A DNA stretch of 64,000 nt from Roseomonas sp. KE0001 (GTDB lineage: Bacteria; Pseudomonadota; Alphaproteobacteria; Acetobacterales; Acetobacteraceae), in the NCBI RefSeq assembly GCF_016107285.1, contig NZ_RCVQ01000007.1, positions 230,251-294,250 on the forward strand, written 5' to 3'. Below the pieces are notes generated by a model, which worked only from the letters and a program-made list of their open reading frames with translations, did not search any database and was not told where the DNA came from. Positions 7,836 to 16,974 of this stretch are shown here, piece by piece; position 1 is the stretch's first letter; every line of letters begins with the position of its first letter. Position numbers and translations under genes: made by a program.

Positions 7836-9257
7836 TCAGGCCGAGGCCATCCCCACCGGCGGCACCAGATCGGCGGGCAGCGGGCAGACATAGGGCGTCT
7901 CGGCCGTGCGGGCCGCCTGGTCGGCCTTGGCGCGCTCGACCAGGCCAGGATCCCGCAGGGCCTCCACGGCGACGCCGGCCATCACCTTGGCGACATGCAC
8001 CATGCCCTTGTGCGCCAGGGGCGTCTTGCCCTGCGCCGTCAGCTGCCAGGAATGGCCCGGGGTGCCGATGGCATAGGTGGCGCCGCGCGCCTGCACCGTG
8101 GGCACCACCCAGGAGACATCCCCGACATCGGTCGAGCCGACCATCGCCGCGCCCTTGGCCTCCAGCGGGATGATCTCATCGGCCAGCGGCACGCCGCGGC
8201 GCACCGGCACGCCCATGCGGCGAAAGGCCGAGGCGATGTCCTCATCCGACAGCGTCTTCTGGAACTCGGCGGCGAGCGCCCGGTCGGCCTCGTCGAAGGG
8301 CGGCGGCCCGAGGCGCTCCAGCTGGCTCTGCATCGCCCGCTCCAGCGGCAGGTTGCCGAGCAGGTTGGAGACGGCGGACACGACCCGCGTCGTCACCGTC
8401 GTCTCCGTCATCAGCGCCGCCCCGTCGGCGATCTTGCGCACGCGCGCCACCAGCGCCTGCAGCTCCGGCAGGTCGTTGGCGCGGATCAGGTAGCGCACCT
8501 TGGCCGTGCCCTGGACGACATTCGGCGCGATGCCGCCGGCATCCAGATAGGCGTAGTGGATGCGCGCGTCGCTCGGCATGTGCTCGCGCATGTAGTTGAC
8601 GCCGACATTCATCAGCTCGACGGCATCGAGCGCGCTGCGGCCCAGATGCGGCGCGGCGGCGGCGTGGCTGGAACGGCCGGTGAAGCTGAAGTCGATGCGG
8701 GTATTGGCCAGCGAGCGGGCCTCGTTCACCGCCGCGAAGGGCGCGGGATGCCAGGAGATGGCGATATCGACGTCATCGAAGCAGCCCTCGCGGACCATGA
8801 AGGCCTTGGCCGCGCCACCCTCCTCGGCCGGGCAGCCGTAATAGCGCACGCGACCCTGGATGCCCTGGGAGGCCAGCCAGTCCTTCACCGCCGTGGCCGC
8901 CAGCATGGCGCCGGCCCCAAGCAGGTTGTGGCCGCAGCCATGACCGGCGCCATCGCCCGGCAACGGCCGGTGTTCGGCCACGCCGGCTTCCTGGCTGAGG
9001 CCCGGCAGCGCGTCGTACTCGCCCAGGATGGCGATGACCGGGCCGCCCTCCCCCGCCTCGCCCATCACGGCGGTCGGGATGCCGGCCAGCCGCTCGGTGA
9101 CGCGGAAGCCGTGCGCCTCCAGCGCCGCCTTGTGCTCGGCGCAGGACCGCACCTCGGCATAGGCCAGTTCGGGCATCTCCCAGACCCGGTCGCTCAACGC
9201 GATGAAGGCCTGTTGGTGCTGCTCGACCAGGCGCCAGATCTCATCGGTGTTCTGCAC
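7836..9257 (-). CDS. AbgB-like M20 amidohydrolase
   Basis: 473 residues, of the p-aminobenzoyl-glutamate hydrolase subunit B group of M20 metalloenzymes. Seen: GEYDALPGLSQEAG (start of the metal site), GAGHGCGHNLLGAG, the GCPAEEGGAAK catalytic-Glu segment, and late STDVGDVSWVVPT with GTPGHSWQLTAQG, all characteristic of AbgB. No AbgA or AbgT partner is adjacent, so the enzyme may hydrolyse another amide such as an indole- or aryl-amino-acid conjugate. Start GTG 9257 is chosen because GGAGG lies 7 nt upstream; no in-frame ATG fits. Confidence 0.88.
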   Translation of the reverse strand: MQNTDEIWRLVEQHQQAFIALSDRVWEMPELAYAEVRSCAEHKAALEAHGFRVTERLAGIPTAVMGEAGEGGPVIAILGEYDALPGLSQEAGVAEHRPLPGDGAGHGCGHNLLGAGAMLAATAVKDWLASQGIQGRVRYYGCPAEEGGAAKAFMVREGCFDDVDIAISWHPAPFAAVNEARSLANTRIDFSFTGRSSHAAAAPHLGRSALDAVELMNVGVNYMREHMPSDARIHYAYLDAGGIAPNVVQGTAKVRYLIRANDLPELQALVARVRKIADGAALMTETTVTTRVVSAVSNLLGNLPLERAMQSQLERLGPPPFDEADRALAAEFQKTLSDEDIASAFRRMGVPVRRGVPLADEIIPLEAKGAAMVGSTDVGDVSWVVPTVQARGATYAIGTPGHSWQLTAQGKTPLAHKGMVHVAKVMAGVAVEALRDPGLVERAKADQAARTAETPYVCPLPADLVPPVGMASA

Positions 9258-9349
9258 GGACCATCCTCCATCAACAACCAGGGGTAACAGCCAAGGGCGG
9301 CCAGGGTGCGGCGGCGGGGCGGAAATGTCGAGGCGAGGGTCCGGCGTCC

Positions 9350-9377
9350 TTGACCTGCTATTAAGTATCAGTAACGT
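9350..9377 (+). promoter_or_regulatory. Candidate sigma-70 promoter for the Fe3+ binding-protein gene
   Basis: TTGACC (9350-9355) is followed after 16 bp by TAACGT (9372-9377), about 35 bp upstream of the ATG at 9414, in a locally AT-rich stretch. The -10 match is partial. Confidence 0.35.
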
Positions 9378-9413
9378 CTCGCGCCAGAAGTTCAGGCCCG
9401 GAACCGTCAGATC

Positions 9414-10436
9414 ATGCCCTTCCGCCCGCTGTGCGCCGCCCTCGGCGCCCTGGTGCTCGCCCTCGCCGCTCCCGCAGCCCGGAGCGCGGAGGTGAACCTC
9501 TACACCACGCGCGAGCCCGGCCTGATCCGGCCGCTGCTGGACCGCTTCACCCAGGAGACCGGCACGACCGTCAACACGGTCTTCGTCCAGGGCGGCCTGG
9601 CCGAGCGGCTGGCGGCGGAAGGCGCGCGCTCCCCGGCCGACCTCGCCATGGTGGTCGATATCGGCAACCTGATGGAGCTGGTGGACCGGGATCTGGCGCA
9701 GCCGGTGCAGTCCGCCACACTCACGGCCGCCGTCCCCTCCGCGCTGCGGGGCGCGGACGGGCGCTGGTTCGCGCTCTCCACCCGCGCCCGCGCCCTCTAT
9801 GTCTCGCGCGAGCGGGTGAGCGAGGCCGACGCGGCCAGCCTGACCTACGAGGATCTGGCCGATCCGCGCTTCCGCGGCAAGGTGTGCATCCGCTCCGGCC
9901 AGCACCCCTACAACACGGCCCTTTTCGCCGCCCTGCTGATCGAGCATGACGAAGCCTGGCTGCGCACCTACCTGACCGGCGTGAAGGCCAATCTGGCCCG
10001 CCGCGCCGCCGGCGGCGACCGCGAGGTGGCCCGCGACATCATGGCCGGCCTCTGCGACGTCGGCGTCGCCAACACCTACTACATGGGCCTGATGCTGGCC
10101 GGGCGCGGCGGCGACGAGCAGCGCCGGTGGGCGCAGGCCGTGCGGGTGGTGCTGCCGGCGGACGGTGCCATGGTGAACATCTCCGGCGCCGTGGTCGCCA
10201 GGCATGCGCCGAACCGCGCCGAGGCGGTGAAGCTGCTGGAGTTCCTGGTCTCGCCCGAGGCGCAGGCACTCTACGCCGAGATGAACTTCGAATACCCGGT
10301 CCGCGCCGACGCGCCGCTGCACCCCATCACCGCCGGCTTCGGTCCGCAGCAGGCCCTGGCCGTGTCGCTGCCCGAGATCGCGGCCAAGCGCGTGCAGGCC
10401 AGCCGCATCATCGACGAGGTCGGCTTCGACCGCTAA
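9414..10436 (+). CDS. Fe3+ ABC transporter substrate-binding protein (FutA/FbpA type)
   Basis: 340 residues. A Sec signal peptide (about 1-24, ending APAARSAEV) is followed by NLYTTREPGLIRPLLDRFTQETG, the standard opening of class II ferric-binding proteins. Later segments DLADPRFRGKVCIRSGQHPYN and the Tyr pair in CDVGVANTYYMG correspond to the iron-ligand region of FbpA/FutA. Role: periplasmic capture of Fe3+ for the permease 209 bp downstream. Iron or chelate specificity cannot be read further. Confidence 0.9.
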   Translation: MPFRPLCAALGALVLALAAPAARSAEVNLYTTREPGLIRPLLDRFTQETGTTVNTVFVQGGLAERLAAEGARSPADLAMVVDIGNLMELVDRDLAQPVQSATLTAAVPSALRGADGRWFALSTRARALYVSRERVSEADAASLTYEDLADPRFRGKVCIRSGQHPYNTALFAALLIEHDEAWLRTYLTGVKANLARRAAGGDREVARDIMAGLCDVGVANTYYMGLMLAGRGGDEQRRWAQAVRVVLPADGAMVNISGAVVARHAPNRAEAVKLLEFLVSPEAQALYAEMNFEYPVRADAPLHPITAGFGPQQALAVSLPEIAAKRVQASRIIDEVGFDR

Positions 10437-10644
10437 GGCGCACCAGGCCTCGGCCCGCGGGGTCGTCCGGCGCGCCTGCTCGCCCGCCGGCCCTGCCGGG
10501 CCTCTCGTCCATGCGGCGGCATCGGCCCCGCTCTCCTGCTCCCTGGCGCGGATCATTCCTCGCCGTCTGGCTCCCGGTGCCGAATGCCGATCATGTCCAA
10601 GCCCGCCACCCGGCGCCACGCCTGACCATGCCGCGACTCTGACC

Positions 10645-12306
10645 ATGCTGCGCGTCTGGGCCGCGCTGGCTGTCTCGCCCGTGCTGCTGGTGGTGATCGC
10701 GCTCGCGGTCGCCGCCGGCAGCGGCTCGGGGGATCTGTGGCCGCATCTCCTCCGCTTCGTGCTGCCGCAGGCCGTGTGGGAGACCTTGCTGCTGCTGGGC
10801 GGCATCGGCCTCTTCACCGTGGCGGCCGGCACGGGCACGGCCTGGCTCGTCACCTGCCACCGCTTCCCGCTGCGCGACCTGCTCTCCTGGGCCCTGCTGC
10901 TGCCGCTGGCGCTGCCGACCTATGTCGCCGCCTATGCCTGGCTGGATGTGATGCATCCGGCCGGCCCGGTGCAGATGGCCCTGCGTGGCGCGCTCGGCCT
11001 CACCGATCCGCGCGCCATCCCCCTGCCCGAGATCCGCTCGCTCGGCGGCTGCGTGCTGGTGATGGGGCTGGTGCTCTACCCCTATGTCTACATGGCGGCC
11101 CGCGTCGCCTTCCTGACCCAGGGGCGGGAGGTGCTGCGGGCCGGACAGGCGGCCGGCGCGGGCGGCCTGGCGCTGTTCCTGCGCATCGGCCTGCCGCTGG
11201 CGCGGCCCGCCATCGCCGCCGGTGCCGCCCTGGCCCTGATGGAGGCTCTGAACGATGTCGGCGCCAGCGAGTTCCTGGGTGTGCGCAGCCTGACCGTCTC
11301 GGTCTACGTCACCTGGATCACCCGCTCCTCATTGCCCGGCGCCGCGCAGATCGCGCTGCTGCTGCTGCTGCTGGTCCTGGCCCTGCTGCTGCTGGAGCGC
11401 TGGGGGCGGCGCCACGCGGCGCATGCGGTCGCCGGCGCCGGTTCGCCGGAACTCACGCCGCTGGCGGGGCTCGCCGGGCTGTCGGCCTGTCTGGTCTGCG
11501 CCCTGCCGGTGCTGCTGGGCTTCGGCGTGCCCGCGGGCTATCTCGCCTGGGCCGCCGGGCATCGCCTCGCCGCCTTCGGCCTGCCGCCGGACTTGTGGCG
11601 CTGGATGGCGAACAGCGCCCTGCTGGCCGCCGCGGCCTGCGCCGTGGCGCTGCCCCTGGCGCTGCTGCTGGCCTTCACGGCCCGGCGGGACGGCAGCGGC
11701 CGCAAGCCCGGCTCCGCCCTGCTGAAGCTGAGCATGCTGGGCTATGCCCTGCCCGGCGGCGTGGCGGCGGTCGGCGTCATCATCGCGCTGGGCTGGCTGG
11801 ATTCCCTGACCGCCGGGCTGGGGGCCCTGGCGCCGCCGCTGCTCTCGGGCAGCGCGGTGGCGGTGGTCGCGGCCTATGTCATCCGCTTCCTGGCCATTCC
11901 GGCGGGCGGGCTCGAGGCAGCCTATGCCCGCCTGCCGCGCGAGGTGGACTGGTCGGCCCGCTCGCTGGGCTCGGCGGATCTGCGGCTGCTGCTGCGGGTC
12001 CATCTGCCGCTGCTGCTGCCGGCGGCGGGGGGCGCGACGCTGCTGCTGTTCCTCGATGCCATGAAAGAGCTGCCGGCGACGCTGATGCTGCGGCCGATGA
12101 ACATGGAGACGCTGGCGACGGCGCTCTATGCCGAGGCCTCTCGCGGGACCTACGAGGAAGGCGCCGTCGCCGCCCTGGCCCTGGCCGTCATCGGCCTGCC
12201 ACCGATCCTGGTGCTGATGGCGGCGGGCCGCCGCGCGGAACGGCGGGCGGCGACGCCGCGCGTCACGCCGGGCGGGGTCCTGGCGCCCGCTCTTCCCACC
12301 AGGTAG
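10645..12306 (+). CDS. Fe3+ ABC transporter permease (FbpB/AfuB type)
   Basis: 553 residues with about twelve hydrophobic segments in two homologous halves, as in FbpB-type fused permeases. Each half carries a binding-protein-dependent permease loop: residues near 170-200 with AAGAGGLALFLRIGLPLARPA, and near 430-450 with ARSLGSADLRLLLRVHLPLLLPA. It transports Fe3+ across the inner membrane together with the upstream binding protein. The ATPase (FbpC) is absent: the next gene is opgH on the other strand. ATPase must be supplied from elsewhere. Confidence 0.9.
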   Translation: MLRVWAALAVSPVLLVVIALAVAAGSGSGDLWPHLLRFVLPQAVWETLLLLGGIGLFTVAAGTGTAWLVTCHRFPLRDLLSWALLLPLALPTYVAAYAWLDVMHPAGPVQMALRGALGLTDPRAIPLPEIRSLGGCVLVMGLVLYPYVYMAARVAFLTQGREVLRAGQAAGAGGLALFLRIGLPLARPAIAAGAALALMEALNDVGASEFLGVRSLTVSVYVTWITRSSLPGAAQIALLLLLLVLALLLLERWGRRHAAHAVAGAGSPELTPLAGLAGLSACLVCALPVLLGFGVPAGYLAWAAGHRLAAFGLPPDLWRWMANSALLAAAACAVALPLALLLAFTARRDGSGRKPGSALLKLSMLGYALPGGVAAVGVIIALGWLDSLTAGLGALAPPLLSGSAVAVVAAYVIRFLAIPAGGLEAAYARLPREVDWSARSLGSADLRLLLRVHLPLLLPAAGGATLLLFLDAMKELPATLMLRPMNMETLATALYAEASRGTYEEGAVAALALAVIGLPPILVLMAAGRRAERRAATPRVTPGGVLAPALPTR

Positions 12307-12332
12307 GGCGGACGGCGTCTTCCCGCCGCCCT
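12305..12332. terminator. Weak hairpin between the convergent permease and opgH genes
   Basis: AGGGCGG (12305-12311) pairs with CCGCCCT (12326-12332) across a 14-nt loop in the gap between two convergent stops. No T-tract, so a terminator role is only suggested by position. Confidence 0.3.
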
Positions 12333-12333
12333 C

Positions 12334-14502
12334 TCATCCACCGGCCAGGGCCGGCACCCCGCCGACCGCCGCGCCGCCGCCCGCCAGCCGCTGGAGCGCC
12401 GCGAGGCCCTTCGCATCCGCCAGCACCGCCGCCGTCTCGGCGGGGCTCAGCGCCGCCAGCGCCCCGTCCAGGTTTTCCGCCTCGTCGAGCTTCGCGAAAC
12501 CGATGAGCAGGTTGGGGTCGAAGGGGTCCTGGCGTGGCCGGCGGGGCGGCGGCAGCATGCGGCGATGCGCCTCCAGCAGCGCCGGCTCGGCCAGCAGGCG
12601 GGCCGCCCCGGACGCCGTGGCCGGCAGCGCCTGAAGCTCGGCCTGCAGGGCACGGGCGCGCAGCAGGATCGCCGGCGGCTCATGCTCCTCCGGCGTCAGC
12701 AGCAGGCCCATCCGGCGCAGCGCCACGCCCACATCCCGCCGCGCCGTCCAGGCGGCCAGCGGAATGGCGAGCGCCAGCCCCAGCACGACCGGCGACATCC
12801 AGAGCGCCAGATAGGGCGAGACGAGCCAGGCCAGGACGCCGAAGGCCAGGCCGAAGACCGTGTGCTTCCAGTAGAGGCGCGCCACCTGGCCGAAGGGCAG
12901 CGAGCCGTCGTCGCGCCGCTGGGCGTTCCAGCCGGAATCGCGCCCCATCAGGATGGCGGCGACATCCACCGACTGGGTCAGCATGGTCACCGGCGCCAGC
13001 AGGCCGGCCACCAGGGTCTCCACCAGCATGGACAGGAAGGCGCGGATGCCGCCCCCCGCGCCGCGCCGCTCCGGACCGCGCAGCACCAGCGCGATCCAGG
13101 CCATCACCTTGGGGATCAGCAGCAGCGCCATGGTGCCGATGAAGACCCACATGGCGCGCACGGGATCGACCACCGGCCATTCGGGAAACAGGCTCGGCCC
13201 GGCGGGGAAGTATTCCGGCCGGATGAAACGGGCCTGCACCGCCAGCACCACGCCCATGGCCAGGAAGACCAGCCAGATCGGCGCGGTGATGTAGCTGCCG
13301 ATGCCGGTCAGCAGGTGCAGCCGGCTGACCCAGTGCAGGCCGCGCGCCGGCAGCACGGCGGCGTGCTGGAGGTTGCCCTGGCACCAGCGGCGGTCGCGGA
13401 TGGCGAGGTCCATCAGCGAGGGCGGGCTCTCCTCGTAGGTGCCGCGCAGCCAGGGCACCATGTGCACCGCCCAGCCGGCCCGGCGCAGCAGCGCGGCCTC
13501 CACGAAGTCGTGGCTCAGGATGTGGCCGCCGAACGGCTTGCGGCCGCGCAGCTCGGGCAGGCCGGCCGCCTCGGCGAAGGCCTGCGTGCGGATGATGGCG
13601 TTGTGGCCCCAGTAGTTGCCCTCCGAGCCGTGCCACCAGGCGATGCCCTCGGCGATCATCGGCCCGTAGACGCGCCCGGCGAACTGCTGCATCCGCGCGA
13701 AAAGCGTGTTGCCGCCGGCGATGATCGGCAGGGTCTGGATCATCCCGACATCCGGGTGGCGTGCCATCGCGTCGGCCAGCCGCAGGATGGTGTCGGCATC
13801 CATCACGCTGTCGGCGTCGAGCACCAGCATCTGCGGATAGGCGCCGCCCCAGCGCCGCACCCAGTCGGCGATGTTGCCGGCCTTGCGCTCGGTGTTCTTC
13901 GGGCGGCGGCGGTAGAAGATGTGCTCCTGGTCGCCGGTTCGCTCGCGCAGCGCCAGGAAGGCCGCCTCCTCGGCGATCCAGGCGTCGACCCGTGTGGTGT
14001 CGCTGAGGATGAAGATGTCGAACCGGTCGAGCGCCCCGGCGGCGGCGAGGGATTCGTGGATCGCCTGCAGCCCCGCCATGACCCGCGCCGGATCCTCGTT
14101 GTAGGTCGGCATCAGCAGCGCCGTCCGCGCGCCCGGCATGGGCGGCGGCCCGTCGGGCGCGATGCCCAGACGCCGATCCGGGCCGAGCAGCAGCCGGATG
14201 AAGCCGCAGGTTGCGCTGGTGAAGGAGAGCGCGATCCAGGCGAAGAGCACGACGAAGAGGATCAGCACCAGGGCCTGCAGCGGCGTCGGCTGGCCGCTGT
14301 TCAGCACCAGCCACATCTCCCGCGCGCCATAGGCGGTCAGCGCGATGGCGGTGCCGATCACCAGCAGCCGCCGCAGCCAGAGCGCCGCCGGGCGCGAGGG
14401 CATGCCGCCGCCCCGCCGCGCCGGCCGCTGGCGCAGCGACTGCACCGGCATCTCCAGCGGTGCCTCCGGCGGCAGGCCGCGCCAGCCGGAGGGCAGGCTC
14501 AT
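12334..14502 (-). CDS. opgH: Glucan biosynthesis glucosyltransferase H (OpgH/MdoH)
   Basis: 722 residues. Inner-membrane family-2 glucosyltransferase that polymerises glucose from UDP-glucose for osmoregulated periplasmic glucans. Seen: N-terminal membrane helices, the catalytic domain beginning LLMPTYNEDPARVMAGL, the DxD region LVLDADSVMDADTI, a SHDFVEAALLRRAGW acceptor segment, the RDRRWCQGNLQH motif (QxxRW type) and several C-terminal helices. The start is ATG 14502, overlapping the opgG stop as ATGA, so the two are translationally coupled. Length is slightly below the 847 residues of the E. coli enzyme, mainly at the N-terminus. Confidence 0.95.
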   Translation of the reverse strand: MSLPSGWRGLPPEAPLEMPVQSLRQRPARRGGGMPSRPAALWLRRLLVIGTAIALTAYGAREMWLVLNSGQPTPLQALVLILFVVLFAWIALSFTSATCGFIRLLLGPDRRLGIAPDGPPPMPGARTALLMPTYNEDPARVMAGLQAIHESLAAAGALDRFDIFILSDTTRVDAWIAEEAAFLALRERTGDQEHIFYRRRPKNTERKAGNIADWVRRWGGAYPQMLVLDADSVMDADTILRLADAMARHPDVGMIQTLPIIAGGNTLFARMQQFAGRVYGPMIAEGIAWWHGSEGNYWGHNAIIRTQAFAEAAGLPELRGRKPFGGHILSHDFVEAALLRRAGWAVHMVPWLRGTYEESPPSLMDLAIRDRRWCQGNLQHAAVLPARGLHWVSRLHLLTGIGSYITAPIWLVFLAMGVVLAVQARFIRPEYFPAGPSLFPEWPVVDPVRAMWVFIGTMALLLIPKVMAWIALVLRGPERRGAGGGIRAFLSMLVETLVAGLLAPVTMLTQSVDVAAILMGRDSGWNAQRRDDGSLPFGQVARLYWKHTVFGLAFGVLAWLVSPYLALWMSPVVLGLALAIPLAAWTARRDVGVALRRMGLLLTPEEHEPPAILLRARALQAELQALPATASGAARLLAEPALLEAHRRMLPPPRRPRQDPFDPNLLIGFAKLDEAENLDGALAALSPAETAAVLADAKGLAALQRLAGGGAAVGGVPALAGG

Positions 14503-16028
14503 GCCGTCCATCGGTAGAGCAGCGTCTCGGTCAGCGGCCGGCCGTCCAGGGTCAGCTCCGCGCGCAGCTCGACGAGGCGCGCGTCGCGCGGCAGCAGGTC
14601 GAAGCTGATGCGCCAGCCGCCCGTCTCGGGATTGCGCTGCGCGACGGGATTGCGGATCTCGCCGGCGCTCGCCGTCACCTTCAGCTCCGGCTTCGCCTCC
14701 GCCGGCAGCGCCGACAGCGCCTCGCCCGTCGCGTCGAAGACGAAGATCCGCGCGCCCTGCGTGAAGGAGGCGCCGGAGCGCGCCTCGCGGATGCGGCCGA
14801 GTTCCGGCGCGCCGGGCGGCTCGGCGCACCAGTGGAGGCGATAGGTGTAGCGGTACTCGCCCTTCGCCCGCAGCGGGTCGCGCGGCCGCCAGAAGGCGAC
14901 GATATTGTCGTGGATCTCGCTGCTGGTCGGGATCTCGACCAGTTGCACCGCCCCCTCGCCCCAGTCGCCGATCGGCTCCACCCAGAGGCTCGGCCGCTTC
15001 TCGTAGCGCGCCTCCAGATCCTCGTAGCTGGCGTAGTCGCGCCGCCGCTGCACCAGGCCGAAGCCACGCGGATTGACATCGCCGAAGGCCGAGAGCTGCA
15101 GGTCGCGCGGGTTGTTCAGCGGCCGCCAGATGCGCTCCTCCCGCCCGGTGGAGAGCATCAGCCCGTCCGAATCATGCACCGCCGGCCGCCAGTCGTCGCG
15201 CCCGGTACGGTTGAGCGGCGAGAACCAGAACATGCTGGTCAGCGGCGCGATGCCGGCGGTCGGCATGTCGCTGCGCGGGAAGATCGTGCACTCGACGTCG
15301 AAGATCGTGGAGACGCCGGGGCGGATGCCGAAGCGGAAGGCGGCGCAGCAGGAGGGGCTGTCGAGCAGCGCGTGCAGCGTGATGGCGTTCACCCCCTCGC
15401 GCGGGCGCTCGACCCAGAAGGCGCGGAAGACGGGGAATTCCTCGCCCTTCGGATCGGCCGTGCCGATGGCCAGGCCGCGCGCCGAGAGGCCGTAGATCTG
15501 GTCCTTGGCGATGGCGCGGAAGTAGCTGGCGCCGAGGAAGGCGCAGACCTCGTCGAAATAGTCCGGCCGGTTCATCGGCGCATGCAGGCGGAAGCCGGCG
15601 AAGCCCAGATCGGCGTTCTCCGGGCGCGGCAGGTTCTGGAAGGTGAAGAGGTCGGGGCTGTAGGGGATCGGCCGCGCCATGCCGCGCGCGACCTCGTAGA
15701 GATCGACCCGCGACTTGTAGAGGAAGCCGCGATGGAAGAGCTGCATCTGGAACGGCAGGCCCTCGGCCCGCCACAGCGCCTGATCGGGGCGGAAGCGGAT
15801 GTCGCGGTACTGGTCGTAGGTGAGGTCGGTCAGGCCGGCGGGAAGCGTGTCGGGCGGCGGCTTGAAGGCCTCCTGCGCCAGCTTGCGGGCCGTCTCGCGC
15901 ACGGTGCCGCCATCGAAGGGCGTCTCGCCGGCGGCGGCCGCCCGGGCCTCGGAAAGATGCGCCGTCTCCTGCGCCATGAAGACAGTGGAAAGGGACACGG
16001 CGGCGAGCAGGGCGTCGCGGCGGTTCAC
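14499..16028 (-). CDS. opgG: Periplasmic glucan biosynthesis protein OpgG/OpgD family
   Basis: 509 residues. Periplasmic protein acting on nascent glucan chains with OpgH. Landmarks: LPAGLTDLTYDQYRDIRFRP, ADLGFAGFRLHAPMN, FLGASYFRAIAKDQIYGLSARGLAI, GIAPLTSMFWF, VHDSDGLML and KRPSLWVEPIGDWGEG, all core blocks of the family. The start GTG 16028 has GGGAGA 9 nt upstream and gives VNRRDALLAAVSLS, a twin-arginine export signal. A Tat signal is a trait of OpgD rather than classical OpgG, so the protein may be closer to OpgD. Operon with opgH. Confidence 0.9.
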   Translation of the reverse strand: MNRRDALLAAVSLSTVFMAQETAHLSEARAAAAGETPFDGGTVRETARKLAQEAFKPPPDTLPAGLTDLTYDQYRDIRFRPDQALWRAEGLPFQMQLFHRGFLYKSRVDLYEVARGMARPIPYSPDLFTFQNLPRPENADLGFAGFRLHAPMNRPDYFDEVCAFLGASYFRAIAKDQIYGLSARGLAIGTADPKGEEFPVFRAFWVERPREGVNAITLHALLDSPSCCAAFRFGIRPGVSTIFDVECTIFPRSDMPTAGIAPLTSMFWFSPLNRTGRDDWRPAVHDSDGLMLSTGREERIWRPLNNPRDLQLSAFGDVNPRGFGLVQRRRDYASYEDLEARYEKRPSLWVEPIGDWGEGAVQLVEIPTSSEIHDNIVAFWRPRDPLRAKGEYRYTYRLHWCAEPPGAPELGRIREARSGASFTQGARIFVFDATGEALSALPAEAKPELKVTASAGEIRNPVAQRNPETGGWRISFDLLPRDARLVELRAELTLDGRPLTETLLYRWTA

Positions 16029-16229
16029 AGGCAGATTCTCCCTCAGCAGGCGGCCTCCTGCCAACGCCCCATGGCCAGCGGGGTTGCCGGCCAAGGCAAA
16101 GCCTCAGCCTCCCCTCTGGCTTCCCCTAGGCCCGCCTTCCGGCGCACCTCTGGCGGGGCCGGTGGCCGCTCATGGTCTCATCGGCCGGCAATGCGGCCGA
16201 AGCGTGGCGTTCTGACGGCGCCCGCCCGT

Positions 16230-16889
16230 TCATGCAACCGGCGAGAACCGGCCGTTATCATCAAGGTAGGACAGGATGCCGTCGCGGATGTCGAAGTAGC
16301 CGCCGTGCAGGGTCAGCGTACCGGCCGCGATCCGCGCGGCGATCCAGGGAAAGGTCGTCAGGTTGCGCAGCGACAGCTTCACCGTCTCCAGCTCGCATTC
16401 CCGTTCCGCCATCACCGCTTCGGGCCCAGGTGCGTCGCAGGCCAGGGCGCGGCGCCGCGCCTCGCTGGCCAGACCGGTCAGCCAGGGCTCGACGAAGTCG
16501 CCGGTCTGCGGCGGGAAGCCGCGCAGCAGGGCGCGCACGCCGCCGCACATGGCATGGCCGAGGACGATGATGCGCGGCACCTGCAGCACGCAGACACCGA
16601 ATTCGAGCGCGGCGCTGGTGCCGTGGTAGCTGCCGTCCGGCGCATAGGGCGGCACCAGATTGGCGACGTTGCGGACGATGAACAGCTCGCCGGGCGCCGC
16701 GTTGAAGATCATGCCCGGATCGACCCGGCTGTCGGAGCAGGCGATCACCAGGGCCCGGGGATGCTGCCCGTCCCGCGCCAGGGTCTCGAACAGCTTGCGG
16801 CGCTCGGGCCAGACCTCGCTGCGGAACCGCCGGTATCCCCCGATCAGCGCCTCGATCCCGTCCGCCGGCGTCGTCCGCTCGCCCGTCAT
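16230..16889 (-). CDS. Beta-class carbonic anhydrase
   Basis: 219 residues. Interconverts CO2 and bicarbonate. Zinc ligands and the catalytic dyad are in place: Cys51-Ser-Asp53-Ser-Arg55 (CSDSR), His112 and Cys115 in LGHAMCGGV, with GELFIVRNVANLVPP between. Length fits the short beta-CA class. Start ATG 16889 has GGGAGAGG just upstream. Monocistronic by spacing; it is separated from the iron block by 85 bp. Confidence 0.94.
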   Translation of the reverse strand: MTGERTTPADGIEALIGGYRRFRSEVWPERRKLFETLARDGQHPRALVIACSDSRVDPGMIFNAAPGELFIVRNVANLVPPYAPDGSYHGTSAALEFGVCVLQVPRIIVLGHAMCGGVRALLRGFPPQTGDFVEPWLTGLASEARRRALACDAPGPEAVMAERECELETVKLSLRNLTTFPWIAARIAAGTLTLHGGYFDIRDGILSYLDDNGRFSPVA

Positions 16890-16974
16890 GCCTCTCTCCC
16901 GCTTTGTCCCGGGCTGGCATCTAGGGAGGAAAGGCGCCGGGCGCCAGAGCGCGCGCCGCGCGGGGAGGGCGCGC

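Noticed and set aside
12565..14517. Long plus-strand frame opposite opgH
   Set aside because: Low-complexity Arg/Gln/His-rich translation with no start signal; opgH on the other strand has clear family motifs.
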